NCBI GenBank assembly: GCA_965215225.1 | Contig: OZ244039.1 | Coordinates: 2,046,001 to 2,110,000, forward strand | Source of the DNA: G965215225 sp965215225 | Lineage (GTDB): Bacteria > Pseudomonadota > Gammaproteobacteria > CBDBNL01 > JAAOII01 | Length of the DNA: 64,000 nucleotides | Direction: 5' to 3' | Part shown: piece by piece, positions 1-11,872 of the stretch | How the letters are laid out: each line of letters begins with the position of its first letter | Position numbering within the stretch: position 1 is the first letter of the stretch | Program-made: the position numbers and the translations under genes | The notes under the pieces: model-generated | Told to the model about the DNA's origin: nothing | The model's input: only the letters and a program-made list of their open reading frames with translations | Databases searched by the model: none

Positions 1-223
1 GAAAATTACTCTGTTGATCATTAGCTGGCTCACTCAATAGGTTAAACAATAGAGATATCTTATTTTTCCGGCTGACAGTAGGATTCATAAGATGCTGGGC
101 TAGTCTTTGTTCCTTTAAGCTAGTTGCCAAAGAAAATAGAAAGTGAGCCCACGAGCCGATTTCTCCTAGCTCTTCGGCAAGTTGAAAAGCAGCCCGAGCA
201 TAGGGTCGCGCAATGGTTTCCAT
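1..223 (-). CDS. atpH: ATP synthase F1 delta subunit, 3' part cut by window edge
   Basis: The delta subunit is the peripheral-stalk protein that joins F1 to the b subunits. Reading leftward from an ATG at 221-223 gives METIARPYARAAFQ, which matches the conserved start of AtpH, followed by helical sequence that stays open to the window edge. The gene begins two bases after the atpF stop, as in the usual atpBEFH order. About 74 codons are visible; the C-terminal part lies outside. atpA, atpG and atpD presumably follow outside the window but cannot be seen. Confidence 0.85.
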   Translation of the reverse strand, partial: METIARPYARAAFQLAEELGEIGSWAHFLFSLATSLKEQRLAQHLMNPTVSRKNKISLLFNLLSEPANDQQSNF

Positions 224-225
224 AT

Positions 226-714
226 TTAATTAGGCTTAGCTCCTTGAGAATGCCTATTTAAAGAGGCAAGGATAGATTTATGTGAATTCATATCCACTTC
301 CCTATCCAAAATCTTATTAACTCCCTGGCTAACAAGACTTCCTATCTCTTGGTAGAGACCAGCGCGAGCTTCGCTTATCCCTTGCGCTATTTCCTGTTGA
401 GCACCAGCCAAGATACGCTGTTTCTCCGTTTCGGCATTCTGGCGAGCATCCTCTACAATCTGATCCGCTTGCTTATGAGCATTGGCAAGAATGGTTTGTG
501 CCTGTTTCTTACCTTCCGCCACTAAAGCCCCTACCTTCTTTTCTGCTTGCAACAGATCATGCTGCGCCTTTTCTGCCGCCTCTAGTCCATCACTTATCTT
601 CTTTTGTCGCTCTCGTAAAATAGCCATAAGAGGCGGCCAAACGAATTTCATACAAAAGCCAACAAACAATGTGAAGGCTATGGCTTGACCTAGAAGAGTT
701 AGGGTAATACTCAC
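226..714 (-). CDS. atpF: ATP synthase F0 subunit b
   Basis: Subunit b forms the peripheral stalk of ATP synthase: one N-terminal membrane helix and a long cytoplasmic coiled coil that contacts delta. The 162-residue product has a single hydrophobic segment (about residues 5-24), then the basic FVWPPLMAILRERQ block typical of proteobacterial b subunits, then a charged heptad-like helix rich in Ala, Glu, Lys and Gln. Its length is normal (E. coli 156). Its start overlaps the atpE stop by 4 bases, implying translational coupling, and atpH starts two bases after its stop. Confidence 0.95.
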   Translation of the reverse strand: MSITLTLLGQAIAFTLFVGFCMKFVWPPLMAILRERQKKISDGLEAAEKAQHDLLQAEKKVGALVAEGKKQAQTILANAHKQADQIVEDARQNAETEKQRILAGAQQEIAQGISEARAGLYQEIGSLVSQGVNKILDREVDMNSHKSILASLNRHSQGAKPN

Positions 715-968
715 CCGCCTAGCTGAGCAAGAAATGGATTAGCAAAAGTGAAGAATAGGGCAATGCCTACACCTATCATAGGCACAGCATCAAGTAATCC
801 TGCCACTATGAACATCTTAACCTGTAGCATTGGCGCAAGTTCTGGTTGGCGGGCTGTTCCTTCAAGGAATCTGCCACCCAAAAGACCGAAACCTATAGCT
901 GTTCCTAAAGCGCCAAGGCCTATTAGAATGGCTACCGCAAGGGCGGTAAAAGCAATAATAGTTTCCAT
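711..968 (-). CDS. atpE: ATP synthase F0 subunit c
   Basis: Subunit c makes the proton-driven rotor ring. The 85-residue protein is two membrane helices joined by a polar loop carrying the RQPE motif, as in all c subunits. The second helix contains GLLDAVPMIGVGI, whose Asp is in the place of the essential proton-carrying carboxylate (E. coli Asp61). The sodium-binding glutamine pattern is not evident, so proton coupling is likely. It lies between atpB (152-bp gap) and atpF (4-bp overlap). Confidence 0.95.
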   Translation of the reverse strand: METIIAFTALAVAILIGLGALGTAIGFGLLGGRFLEGTARQPELAPMLQVKMFIVAGLLDAVPMIGVGIALFFTFANPFLAQLGG

Positions 969-1120
969 AAATTTTCTGAATTGGTAATTTCTTAGTAATT
1001 GAAACCAACTGAAAGGATTCAGCTGAAGAAAAAGCTATTATAAAAGCAATCGTTCAATATAGTCATAAATAATTTGATAATCTTTGATTTTGAATGAAAA
1101 AAATCTAAATTAAGGTCTGT

Positions 1121-1951
1121 TTAATGTTTTTCACAAGCCATGCTCAGATAGACAATTGTTAACATCATAAAGATAAAGGCTTGTAAGGTAATCACTAGAA
1201 CATGAAAAATCGCCCACGGCAGGGATAATAACCACTGGGCATAGAAGGGCAAAAGCGCTATCAGAATAAAGATTAGCTCGCCAGCATAGAGATTACCGAA
1301 AAGGCGGAGGGCGAGTGAGACTGGTTTAGCAATTAAAGTGATTCCTTCAAGAATAAAATTAAACGGAATCATCCACTTGCCAAAAGGTTGTAAGGTCAGC
1401 TCACCAATAAAGCCGCCAAACCCTTTTATTTTTATGCTGTAGTAGATTATCAGCACAAAAACAGACAATGACATTCCAAAAGTGATATTCGGATCAGTAG
1501 TCGGCACTACCTTCATATATTCAACCCCTATCAAACTAAATAAAAAGGGAAAGAGATCCACCGGTATCAGATCCATAAAGTTCATTAGGAATACCCATAC
1601 AAATATAGTCAATGCAAGCGGAGCAATAAGGTCATTCTTGCCGTGAAATGTCTCCTTAACGCTCTTGTCGGCAAATTCTACCAAGACCTCAACAATATTT
1701 TGTAACATCCCTGGCTTACCGGTTGTAGCCCTAACCGCCACGAAACGAAATAAAGCGAGAAAAAGAACCCCTAAGCCTATTGACCAACCTAAACTATCTA
1801 AGTAAAGGGCAAAAAATCCCATCTCTTGAACCTCCTCAGCGCCATGGGCCATACCCCAACTTCCATCCGCCTTCCTGCCAAAAGCCAAGTTGGTCAGATG
1901 GTGTCCTATATATTCGGTAGAAGTATATTCAGTAGAAGATGTTCCAGCCAT
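1121..1951 (-). CDS. atpB: ATP synthase F0 subunit a
   Basis: Subunit a is the membrane stator that holds the two proton half-channels against the c ring. The 276-residue product has at least five hydrophobic segments and the diagnostic segment SLALRLFGNLYAGELI with the essential Arg (E. coli Arg210) near residue 215. The NFMDLIPVD loop is also typical of the gammaproteobacterial form. The N terminus carries a short duplicated motif (STEYTSTEY). It is followed by atpE and preceded by atpI. Confidence 0.95.
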   Translation of the reverse strand: MAGTSSTEYTSTEYIGHHLTNLAFGRKADGSWGMAHGAEEVQEMGFFALYLDSLGWSIGLGVLFLALFRFVAVRATTGKPGMLQNIVEVLVEFADKSVKETFHGKNDLIAPLALTIFVWVFLMNFMDLIPVDLFPFLFSLIGVEYMKVVPTTDPNITFGMSLSVFVLIIYYSIKIKGFGGFIGELTLQPFGKWMIPFNFILEGITLIAKPVSLALRLFGNLYAGELIFILIALLPFYAQWLLSLPWAIFHVLVITLQAFIFMMLTIVYLSMACEKH

Positions 1952-2026
1952 AATAAGTTTTTACAATTAGTTATAAATGAATTAATTTTATCCATTTTGG
2001 GCAGCTATACCAAGAAAAATTCAAAG

Positions 2027-2401
2027 TTAATGCATAAAAAACACATTAACAATACTATGTAATAAATGCATAGAGACAATGCCGCTTATTAAACCTAAGG
2101 GATGGACTTGCTCTACATAATAAAGTAGCAGTGAGCTGATAACAATAACTATGCCAAATTTTATTGCCATCCCCCATCCTAGGGCAGCAAGCATTTTGGG
2201 TGCCTCCGCTGAACCCCGATAGAGAAAGTAATAGCCTCCTTGGGCCAAATGAGCAAAACCATGAATTAGCCCTCCAACCAGAAGCCATAGCCCAAGCGCC
2301 CAGCCAAACCCTAAGCCCACTAGCCAAGAAAAGACAGCCCATATACCAACTAGATAGAGGGTAATATTGAAGAGACGAATTTGATTAGCGGAAAGACGCA
2401 T
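2027..2401 (-). CDS. atpI: AtpI-like membrane protein of the ATP synthase operon
   Basis: A 124-residue hydrophobic protein with about four membrane segments, first in the leftward ATP synthase cluster, the place where AtpI (I chain) is found. AtpI proteins are reported to help c-ring assembly or Mg uptake and are poorly conserved, so the call rests mainly on size, topology and position. The gap to atpB is 75 bp. The start follows a 146-bp divergent region shared with the rightward glycosyltransferase gene. Confidence 0.7.
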   Translation of the reverse strand: MRLSANQIRLFNITLYLVGIWAVFSWLVGLGFGWALGLWLLVGGLIHGFAHLAQGGYYFLYRGSAEAPKMLAALGWGMAIKFGIVIVISSLLLYYVEQVHPLGLISGIVSMHLLHSIVNVFFMH

Positions 2402-2547
2402 GATGCTTGAATACGAACAAAGTAATAATCAGCTATTATAGAAGATACAAAGCAGCTGTGAAATCAGATTCTTACTATTTGTAGATACAATAAAATTATA
2501 GCTACAATTTGCGTTTAATGTATCTGAGATAAAATCTACACTAGACT

Positions 2548-3933
2548 ATGAAACAAAAAGTAAAGATTCAAACCTATCATCCATTATACTTGCCTAAGGG
2601 TATAGAAAGAGAGATTCCTTCTGATGCTGGCGAACTGAGTGAACATCGAAAGCAATCCTACGATTACAAAACCCTGTTCTATGATATATTCTTTCAATCC
2701 AATCGACTAGTCTGTATAGGACCTCCTTTCTTAAATATTGGAACTCCCCTAGCCATCAGGTACAAGCATAAAGGGAAAAACATTAGGGCAGCATGGGATA
2801 GATACCCCAAAAAAGGTGCTATCAGGTTTACCATGATATATATTGACATTAGCCCCAAGAATGCGCCTTTAGAGTTAGAATTCATATTCAAGGATTTCAC
2901 CACTAAAATAACAGTCTCACGTCCAAATACTATTCCTCTATCCAAAGTAGACCTCTCTTTAGTCACTGTGCAAAAAGACAATCCATTAATATGGATAAAA
3001 GACTTTTGTATCTGGCATACAAGAGCACATGGTATCAAAAGGATAGTTTTATACGATAATGGCAGCAGCTATTTTTCTGATTTAAGTAAATACCTAACTG
3101 AACTAAACGAAGAGTTCGAACTTGTCCTAGTTCATTGGCCCTTTCCTTTTGGATTATTAGAAGCAAAAAATGATTCATACCAGGATTGGTTTAGAATGGG
3201 GGCGCTCAATCACTTTCATTCCTTTTTCGGCGAGAATACTACCTGGGTCATTTCCTTAGATATTGACGAATTTGTTTATTGCAATAGCCCCTTACCATTA
3301 TTTTTATCCCTCCCCAAAGCGCTCGGACAACCAGAATGGCTTCTTAAGCAGCGTAGATTCCCTGCTCCCTTCTTCTTTAGGGACCAAAAAGATTTGGACC
3401 AAATCCGTTTCTACCATCACCAGATAAGAAAAAAACAGTATCCTCCAGTGTATCCTAAATACATCTGCCAACCTCGGTTAGTCAAATCAATGGGTATTCA
3501 TACCAGCCAACGTTCTCTGAAACTAATTGCCAAAGCCATCTTCCAGTCACACCCCTATGTTTCGATAAGATTAATAGAATACTTATTAAGTGTGGTATTT
3601 GGAAAGGCATTCGGAAAGATAAGAAGAGCTATTGGACGGCTAATTAAGATTGGAAGAAAAGAACAGCTGAATCCAAGACAGAAGAAAATGCCTTGGCCTG
3701 ACCACTTTCCAGATGAAAAGAATATCTCATTAGTTCTTTATCACTTTCTTGGTCTCTATACTGGTTGGCGTGATCCTAATCATTCAAATAAGATCAAAAA
3801 ACCTAAAAGTCATCTTCAGCTATATCCAGCCGAGGAACTCGTCCTAGATAAACGGATAGTGGATAAGGCTATTGAGATAGGAATGGTGACTGAAGCTGAG
3901 ATTCCATCTATGGACGAGTCTATACTTACATAG
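2548..3933 (+). CDS. GT92-like glycosyltransferase, lone fifth member of the family
   Basis: This 461-residue protein is homologous along its length to the four tandem proteins at 14.5-20.3 kb. Shared blocks are DYKTLFYDIFF and LVCIGPPFLN in the N-terminal domain (about residues 40-75), QKDNPLIWIKDFC, IVLYDNGSS (about residue 170), LVHWPFPFG and the DxD-type metal site SLDIDEFVY (about residue 240). The order YDNGS then DxDE is typical of GT-A glycosyltransferases of the GT92/DUF23 kind. Donor and acceptor cannot be told. It has no signal peptide. It is the most diverged member and lies alone, divergent from atpI, so it is not part of the recent amplification. Confidence 0.75.
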   Translation: MKQKVKIQTYHPLYLPKGIEREIPSDAGELSEHRKQSYDYKTLFYDIFFQSNRLVCIGPPFLNIGTPLAIRYKHKGKNIRAAWDRYPKKGAIRFTMIYIDISPKNAPLELEFIFKDFTTKITVSRPNTIPLSKVDLSLVTVQKDNPLIWIKDFCIWHTRAHGIKRIVLYDNGSSYFSDLSKYLTELNEEFELVLVHWPFPFGLLEAKNDSYQDWFRMGALNHFHSFFGENTTWVISLDIDEFVYCNSPLPLFLSLPKALGQPEWLLKQRRFPAPFFFRDQKDLDQIRFYHHQIRKKQYPPVYPKYICQPRLVKSMGIHTSQRSLKLIAKAIFQSHPYVSIRLIEYLLSVVFGKAFGKIRRAIGRLIKIGRKEQLNPRQKKMPWPDHFPDEKNISLVLYHFLGLYTGWRDPNHSNKIKKPKSHLQLYPAEELVLDKRIVDKAIEIGMVTEAEIPSMDESILT

Positions 3934-4036
3934 TATTAAGAATTAAACTGCTGCGATAGAATTTCTTATTTTCTCATTCTATAAAAATTTCTCGCTATTT
4001 TATGCCAAAGGGCTTAAAATAGAAATCCCTAATATG

Positions 4037-4109
4037 GGGCGCTTAGCTCAGCTGGGAGAGCACCGCCCTTACAAGGCGGGGGTCGCAGGTTCGATCCCTG
4101 CAGCGCCCA
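4037..4109 (+). tRNA. tRNA-Val (anticodon TAC)
   Basis: A 73-nt cloverleaf. Acceptor GGGCGCT pairs with AGCGCCC and the discriminator is A. The D arm is TAGCTCAGCTGGGAGAGCA, the anticodon loop is CTTACAA in a CCGCC/GGCGG stem, and the T loop is GTTCGATCC. No CCA is encoded, so it depends on the CCA-adding enzyme at 10.6-11.8 kb. Confidence 0.95.
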
Positions 4110-4110
4110 T

Positions 4111-4188
4111 GGGGCAGTAGCTCAGTTTGGTTAGAGTACCGGCCTGTCACGCCGGGGGTCGCGGGTTCGAGTCCCGTCTGCCCCGCCA
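4111..4188 (+). tRNA. tRNA-Asp (anticodon GTC), CCA encoded
   Basis: It starts one base after tRNA-Val, so the two are surely one transcript. Acceptor GGGGCAG pairs with CTGCCCC, the anticodon loop is CTGTCAC, the T loop is GGTTCGAGTCC, and the discriminator is G185. Here CCA is encoded (4186-4188), unlike in the neighbouring tRNA-Val. It converges on zapE with only 3 bp between. Confidence 0.95.
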
Positions 4189-4191
4189 TTC

Positions 4192-5256
4192 TTATTGGCA
4201 TTGCTGATAAGTATGGCTTTGCATTTCTTTTAATCTACTGAGAGTCCGTCCTTTCTCACCCCCTTCCTTCCCAGTATAGAGTTGATGCAAAGGGGCAGCC
4301 GCACTGAGTATCAGGTTGGTCTTGTTATCATACAAAATATCAATCAACCAGGTGAATCGCCTTGCTGCATCATCATTATCAGCTAGCTGTGGCACATCCG
4401 ATAAGAACAGGGTGCTAAAACGCTCGGCTAATCTTAAGTAGTCCAAATGCGAATAGGCTCCTTGACACAGGGTATTGAAGCTGAACCAAACTGCATCAGA
4501 GCTTCTTTGGACAGCTTCTATCCTCCTTCCTTGGACTATCACCTTAGGCTCTAGCCATATTCCACAAGCTAACCGAGCAAAAGATGTTTCCATAGATTTT
4601 TGGGTTTGTTGATTAAGAGGATAAAAATACAGCCCATCCTTGCTAAGTTGCAGTTGGCGATAATCTTGATAACCACAGAGGTTAAAAACCCGGCAATTCT
4701 CCTCTAATAGGTCGATCGTAGGCAAAAAGAGATGGCGTGCTAAACCATTTGGGTAAAGATCGGCAGGTGAATAATTAGATGTCATAACAAATTTCATTCC
4801 ATACCGAAACAATTGACGCAAAAGCGCTCCAAGTATCATTGCATCTGCTATATCCGATATATGAAATTCATCAAAACATATCAGGCGATACTTCTTACTG
4901 AGATTGGCCGCTATGGTACTGATCTTATCCTCTTTGTTGATGTCACCCATCTGACTCATCTCCTGATGAAAGTGGCGCATAAACGAATGAAAATGAACAC
5001 GCCACTTTTGGGTTATGGAGGTGTTCAAGTAAAAACCATCCATCAATAATGTCTTCCCCTGTCCTACACTTCCATAGATATAGACCCCCTTAGGCACATT
5101 CGGTTTGAACAGCCTTGTTATATTCTTTATATAGGCATTCTCATTGTTAAACTGCTGCAGCAAGAGCGCTGCCTTCTTTTGTCCTTGATCTTCTAATAGC
5201 TGATTGGAGGATCGCAAACCCTCATACCAATCAAGAATCTTCCCTTCGCCCCTCAC
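4192..5256 (-). CDS. zapE: Cell division protein ZapE (AFG1-family ATPase)
   Basis: ZapE is a P-loop ATPase that binds FtsZ and affects Z-ring stability in gammaproteobacteria. The 354-residue product has Walker A GSVGQGKTLLMD near residue 62, Walker B LICFDEFHISD near residue 120 and the arginine-bearing FVMTSNYSP block, all characteristic of the AFG1/ZapE family. Its length is normal (E. coli 375). Its start overlaps the stop of the upstream glycosyltransferase by 4 bases (ATGA), so the two are probably translated together although unrelated in function. Confidence 0.9.
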   Translation of the reverse strand: MRGEGKILDWYEGLRSSNQLLEDQGQKKAALLLQQFNNENAYIKNITRLFKPNVPKGVYIYGSVGQGKTLLMDGFYLNTSITQKWRVHFHSFMRHFHQEMSQMGDINKEDKISTIAANLSKKYRLICFDEFHISDIADAMILGALLRQLFRYGMKFVMTSNYSPADLYPNGLARHLFLPTIDLLEENCRVFNLCGYQDYRQLQLSKDGLYFYPLNQQTQKSMETSFARLACGIWLEPKVIVQGRRIEAVQRSSDAVWFSFNTLCQGAYSHLDYLRLAERFSTLFLSDVPQLADNDDAARRFTWLIDILYDNKTNLILSAAAPLHQLYTGKEGGEKGRTLSRLKEMQSHTYQQCQ

Positions 5257-6227
5257 TTAGCTACCCGAGTATAGAAGAGTCGCAAGTAGATCCTGGTTAG
5301 AAATAGCAAAATTTTGATAATGCGAACAACATTTTGCCCTCTATAAGAAGACCTAAGCATGCGCAAGCTATATTTCAATGCTCTATGATAATAATCCCTT
5401 GCATTATCTATTCTGTCACTTTTATCTGCATTGCGAGCAGCCCCATACCATAAAGAAGTTATGATGGCAAGAAAAACAGGTTTGTTTTTATCGTCTGTCG
5501 ATAGTAAGTCATTGACAACATGCTCACGCACCCTAGCCCAATCAGCAAAACGATTCCAATAGGCCTCTGATAGATTGGCTGCTTCTTCAGTTTCAGATTG
5601 ATCTCTATACATAAGAGAGGGGCTACCTTCAAGAATTTGCCAGATCCCACGAAGATATATACGGACAAACAAGGTTAAGTCATGACCACTAACTATATGC
5701 TCATCAAATCCACTGGCAGATCTAACCGTCTCCAATCGGAACAAGGAACAAGAAGCAATTCCAGCGCCGCGCTGAAACATCCATAGGATAGGGTTTTTAT
5801 CAAACTCCTTCATATCATTGAAGATAATGTCTTTCCCTCTAAATATAACTCGGGGAATTGAAACTGCAACCGTCTTTTCTTCTTTGGCTAAGATTGGAAC
5901 TGTGCGGGCAAAAAAATCTGGTGGGATCTCGTCATCTGAATCCAGAAAGAGGACTGAAGCGCAACCCTTAGCTGCTTCTATTCCCCTATTGCGCGCCGCG
6001 GCTGCACCACTATGCTTCGCCCTTATTAGCTTTTTAGTAAATGAAGTCTTGGTCGTCTCACACCAGTGTTCAATTTTGGCTGCGGTCTCATCGGTAGAAC
6101 CATCGTCTACAATAACCAGATGATCAGGCGGGTGGGTTTGTTTTATCAGACTTGCCAGAGCACGAAAAACACTAATCGGTCTATTATAGACAGGGATGAT
6201 AACGGCGATTGGGAAAGTAGAGGACAA
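5253..6227 (-). CDS. Family 2 glycosyltransferase
   Basis: A 324-residue GT-A enzyme. The N-terminal VIIPVYNRP strand, the nucleotide-binding VDDGSTDET block near residue 40, AAAARNRGI near residue 75 and the metal-binding LDSDDE motif near residue 95 are classical for GT2. The C-terminal part is basic and helical, without clear membrane spans, so a cytoplasmic or peripheral enzyme making a surface glycan is likely. The sugar cannot be deduced. It is divergent from leuC and overlaps zapE by 4 bp. Confidence 0.85.
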   Translation of the reverse strand: MSSTFPIAVIIPVYNRPISVFRALASLIKQTHPPDHLVIVDDGSTDETAAKIEHWCETTKTSFTKKLIRAKHSGAAAARNRGIEAAKGCASVLFLDSDDEIPPDFFARTVPILAKEEKTVAVSIPRVIFRGKDIIFNDMKEFDKNPILWMFQRGAGIASCSLFRLETVRSASGFDEHIVSGHDLTLFVRIYLRGIWQILEGSPSLMYRDQSETEEAANLSEAYWNRFADWARVREHVVNDLLSTDDKNKPVFLAIITSLWYGAARNADKSDRIDNARDYYHRALKYSLRMLRSSYRGQNVVRIIKILLFLTRIYLRLFYTRVAK

Positions 6228-6308
6228 GTTCCTTATGGGATTAACAAAATCAACTTTTGGTATTATAGTATCAACAACACTTGGATAAATCTATGGCAAA
6301 AACTTCAA

Positions 6309-6337
6309 TTAAAAAGGATAAAAAGATTAAGTATAAT
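6309..6337 (+). promoter_or_regulatory. Putative leuC promoter close to the start codon
   Basis: A consensus -10 TATAAT lies at 6332-6337, with a weak TTAAAA at 6309-6314 spaced 17 bp. The leuC ATG is only 8 bases after the -10, so transcription would begin at or within a few bases of the start codon. No Shine-Dalgarno sequence is visible, which suggests a leaderless mRNA. Confidence 0.4.
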
Positions 6338-6345
6338 TTCTATAT

Positions 6346-7764
6346 ATGAACCCACGCACTCTCTATGACAAGCTATGGGATATGCACCTGGTTGCCGCCC
6401 GCGATGATGGTTATGCGCTTCTCTACATTGATCGTCATCTGATCCATGAAGTCACTTCTCCTCAGGCTTTTGAAAGCTTGAGAATACAAGGACGGCCACC
6501 TTGGCGAATAGACTCTATTCTAGCAACTGTGGATCACAATGTTCCTACTGTAAATCGTGACCAGGGTATTGATGGCATAAGAGACGAAGTATCTCGAATA
6601 CAGGTGACTACTCTAGATAACAACTGCGCCAGCTATGGTATAAAAGAATTTGGTATCACTTCTATTGAACAGGGTATAGTTCATACCATAGGACCTGAAC
6701 TAGGCGCCACCTTACCCGGTATGACTATAGTTTGCGGGGATTCTCATACCTCAACCCATGGAGCCTTTGCTACTCTTGCTCAGGGTATAGGGACTTCAGA
6801 AGTAGAGCATGTCCTAGCCACCCAGTGTTTGTTAACTAAGAAAACCCAGAACATGCGCGTTCAAGTAGAAGGGGCATTAGGAGTTGGAGTCTATGCAAAA
6901 GATGTTATCCTTGCCATTATAGGAAAAATAGGAACCGCTGGAGCTACTGGCTATACATTGGAATACGCCGGTTCAACCATTCGCAATCTTTCTATGGAAG
7001 GAAGAATGACCATATGCAATATGTCAATTGAGGCAGGCGCCAGAGCTGGACTCATCTCAGTAGACGATAAAACGATTGAATATGTTAAGGGCCGTCGTTA
7101 TGCTCCTCAAGGTAGTAACTGGGAAAGAGCGGCAAGCTTCTGGCAAGAAAATTTGTTCAGCGATGAAGGAGCTTTCTTTGAACGAGAAGAACAAATTGAT
7201 GCTAACCAGCTAAAACCTCAAGTCAGTTGGGGGACCTCACCTGAAATGGTAGTATCCATAGAGGACAAAATTCCAACTCTACAAGAAGCCAAAAGTGAGA
7301 TTCAGCAAAAATCTTGGCAACGAGCTTTAGAATATATGGGTCTCAAATCCGGCACTTCTATACAAGACATAAAACTTGACAGAGTATTTATAGGCTCATG
7401 CACCAACTCTCGCATAGAGGATTTGCGAGTAGCAGCCCAACTAGTTAAGGGTAAGAAAGTAGCCTCTAATATAAAAGAAGCCTTGGTGGTTCCCAGTTCT
7501 GGCTTGGTTAAAAGACAAGCAGAAGAAGAAGAGTTAGACAAGATATTTATCCAGGCCGGCTTCCAATGGCGAAGTCCCGGCTGTTCTATGTGTCTAGGAA
7601 TGAATCCTGACCAACTGGGGAAAAAAGAACATTGCGCTTCTACTTCTAATAGAAACTTTGAAGGAAGGCAAGGCGCTTACGGCAGAACCCATTTGGTAAG
7701 TCCTGCTATGGCTGCTGTTGCCAGTATAGCTGGTCATTTCGTTGATGTGCGCGAATTTATTTAA
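6346..7764 (+). CDS. leuC: 3-isopropylmalate dehydratase large subunit
   Basis: LeuC with LeuD isomerises 2-isopropylmalate to 3-isopropylmalate in leucine synthesis, using a 4Fe-4S cluster. The 472-residue sequence covers the whole family from YDKLWDMH to CASTSNRNFEGRQG and HLVSPAMA. Cluster cysteines are visible in FIGSCTNSR (about residue 350) and CSMCLGMN (about residue 410), and VCGDSHTSTHGAF is intact. leuD, normally next door, is absent here; valS follows on the same strand after 130 bp. Confidence 0.95.
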   Translation: MNPRTLYDKLWDMHLVAARDDGYALLYIDRHLIHEVTSPQAFESLRIQGRPPWRIDSILATVDHNVPTVNRDQGIDGIRDEVSRIQVTTLDNNCASYGIKEFGITSIEQGIVHTIGPELGATLPGMTIVCGDSHTSTHGAFATLAQGIGTSEVEHVLATQCLLTKKTQNMRVQVEGALGVGVYAKDVILAIIGKIGTAGATGYTLEYAGSTIRNLSMEGRMTICNMSIEAGARAGLISVDDKTIEYVKGRRYAPQGSNWERAASFWQENLFSDEGAFFEREEQIDANQLKPQVSWGTSPEMVVSIEDKIPTLQEAKSEIQQKSWQRALEYMGLKSGTSIQDIKLDRVFIGSCTNSRIEDLRVAAQLVKGKKVASNIKEALVVPSSGLVKRQAEEEELDKIFIQAGFQWRSPGCSMCLGMNPDQLGKKEHCASTSNRNFEGRQGAYGRTHLVSPAMAAVASIAGHFVDVREFI

Positions 7765-7894
7765 TGGGCTGTAATAGCTGTTCGGGCACAATTCGGGCTG
7801 TCAAGATTTAATTGCATAGCCCTGTTTATTAAGTTGCGGTTATCAACTTCTCTCTTTCATTCAGCATATTAAAAATCTATGAGTTTTTGTAAAT

Positions 7895-10613
<2,719 letters not shown>

Positions 10614-10621
<8 letters not shown>

Positions 10622-11834
10622 CAATTAGCTGCCCAATCTCAGCAAGACGGGCGGCGCGAATAGAAGCTGCCCTTTCTTGTTCTGCTACGCCAGCAATAGC
10701 CTGCTGAACATTCACTTTACGAGCCGCTCTTGCTAACTGTTCGGCAATTTCTTTTTGTTCATAGATCGTCTTCTCAAATCCCAATCGCCCTCGTATATCT
10801 GATTGACAGACAAGAAGGAACTCAGCAAAACGTTGCGGCCTACGCCACAAATCAAAAGCATCAAATACTTTCAAAATAGTTTCCGCTTTCAGCTCCTTTA
10901 TCCGATGGATATGAGTATGGTAACGACAGGCTAAACAAGCCAGCTGCTCTATTTCTTTGGGCACTCGTAAGCGCTCACAAAGAGACCTTACCAATGGCAC
11001 TCCCCTTTCTTCATGGCCATGATGAGAAGGCAGATCTTTTTTGGGTGTTTTGCCTTTACCTAGGTCATGGCATAGGGCTGCAAAACGAGTGCTTAGCTCC
11101 TGAGATACCAAAGCTGTTTGTTCTAATACCATTAGTGTATGCACTCCGCAATCAATTTCTGGATGATGACGAGCTGGTTGAGGGACACCAAAAAGAGATG
11201 CCAGTTCCTTATACCAATAGGTCAACCCACTACAATTTTGGAGTGCTTCAAAAAATTTATGAGGCGACTTCTCACCAAGCGCCTTTGCCGTTTCTACCCA
11301 TATTCTTTCCGCGCTTAGAGTTTCTATCTCCTTAGACCCAGTCATTCGGCTTAATAGCCGCTGAGTTTCTGGAGCTATTGAAAAACCATAGGAATGAAAT
11401 CTAGCAAGGAAACGAGCGCACCTTAATATTCTTAACGGGTCTTCAGTAAAAGCTTCAGAGGTATGACGCAAGATGCCCGCCCTGATATCCTCTTGCCCCC
11501 CATAAGGATCTATAAGTCGCTCATTCTCTGCATCATAAGCCATGGCATTGATAGTCAGGTCGCGCCGCCTTAGATCCTCCTCTAGCGAAACATCTGGCTC
11601 ACTATAAAAAACAAATCCTCTATAACCAACCCCTTTTTTTCGTTCAGTGCGTGCTAGAGCATATTCCTCTTTAGTATCAGGATGAAGAAAAACCGGAAAA
11701 TCCTTTCCTATAGGCTGAAATCCTTTTTTTATCATCTGTTGAGGAGTAGCACCCACTACAACCCAATCTCTATCCTTAGTGGTCAAACCTAAGAGTCTAT
11801 CGCGAACTACTCCTCCTACTTGATAATATTCCAT
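10614..11834 (-). CDS. cca: Multifunctional CCA-adding tRNA nucleotidyltransferase
   Basis: This enzyme adds or repairs the 3' CCA of tRNAs. The 406-residue protein has the class II nucleotidyltransferase start (GGVVRDRLLG, then DRDWVVVG with the catalytic Asp pair), RRDLTINAMAYD near residue 110, and a C-terminal HD domain (ALCHDLGKG near residue 255) as in E. coli-type multifunctional Cca (412 aa). It is needed here because tRNA-Val and tRNA-fMet lack encoded CCA. The gene is convergent with valS, with an 8-bp overlap; mdh lies 38 bp upstream on the same strand. Confidence 0.95.
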
Positions 11835-11872
11835 AGCCTAAGCTAAAAGAACCCTCTCCTGTTTGATTCAAA

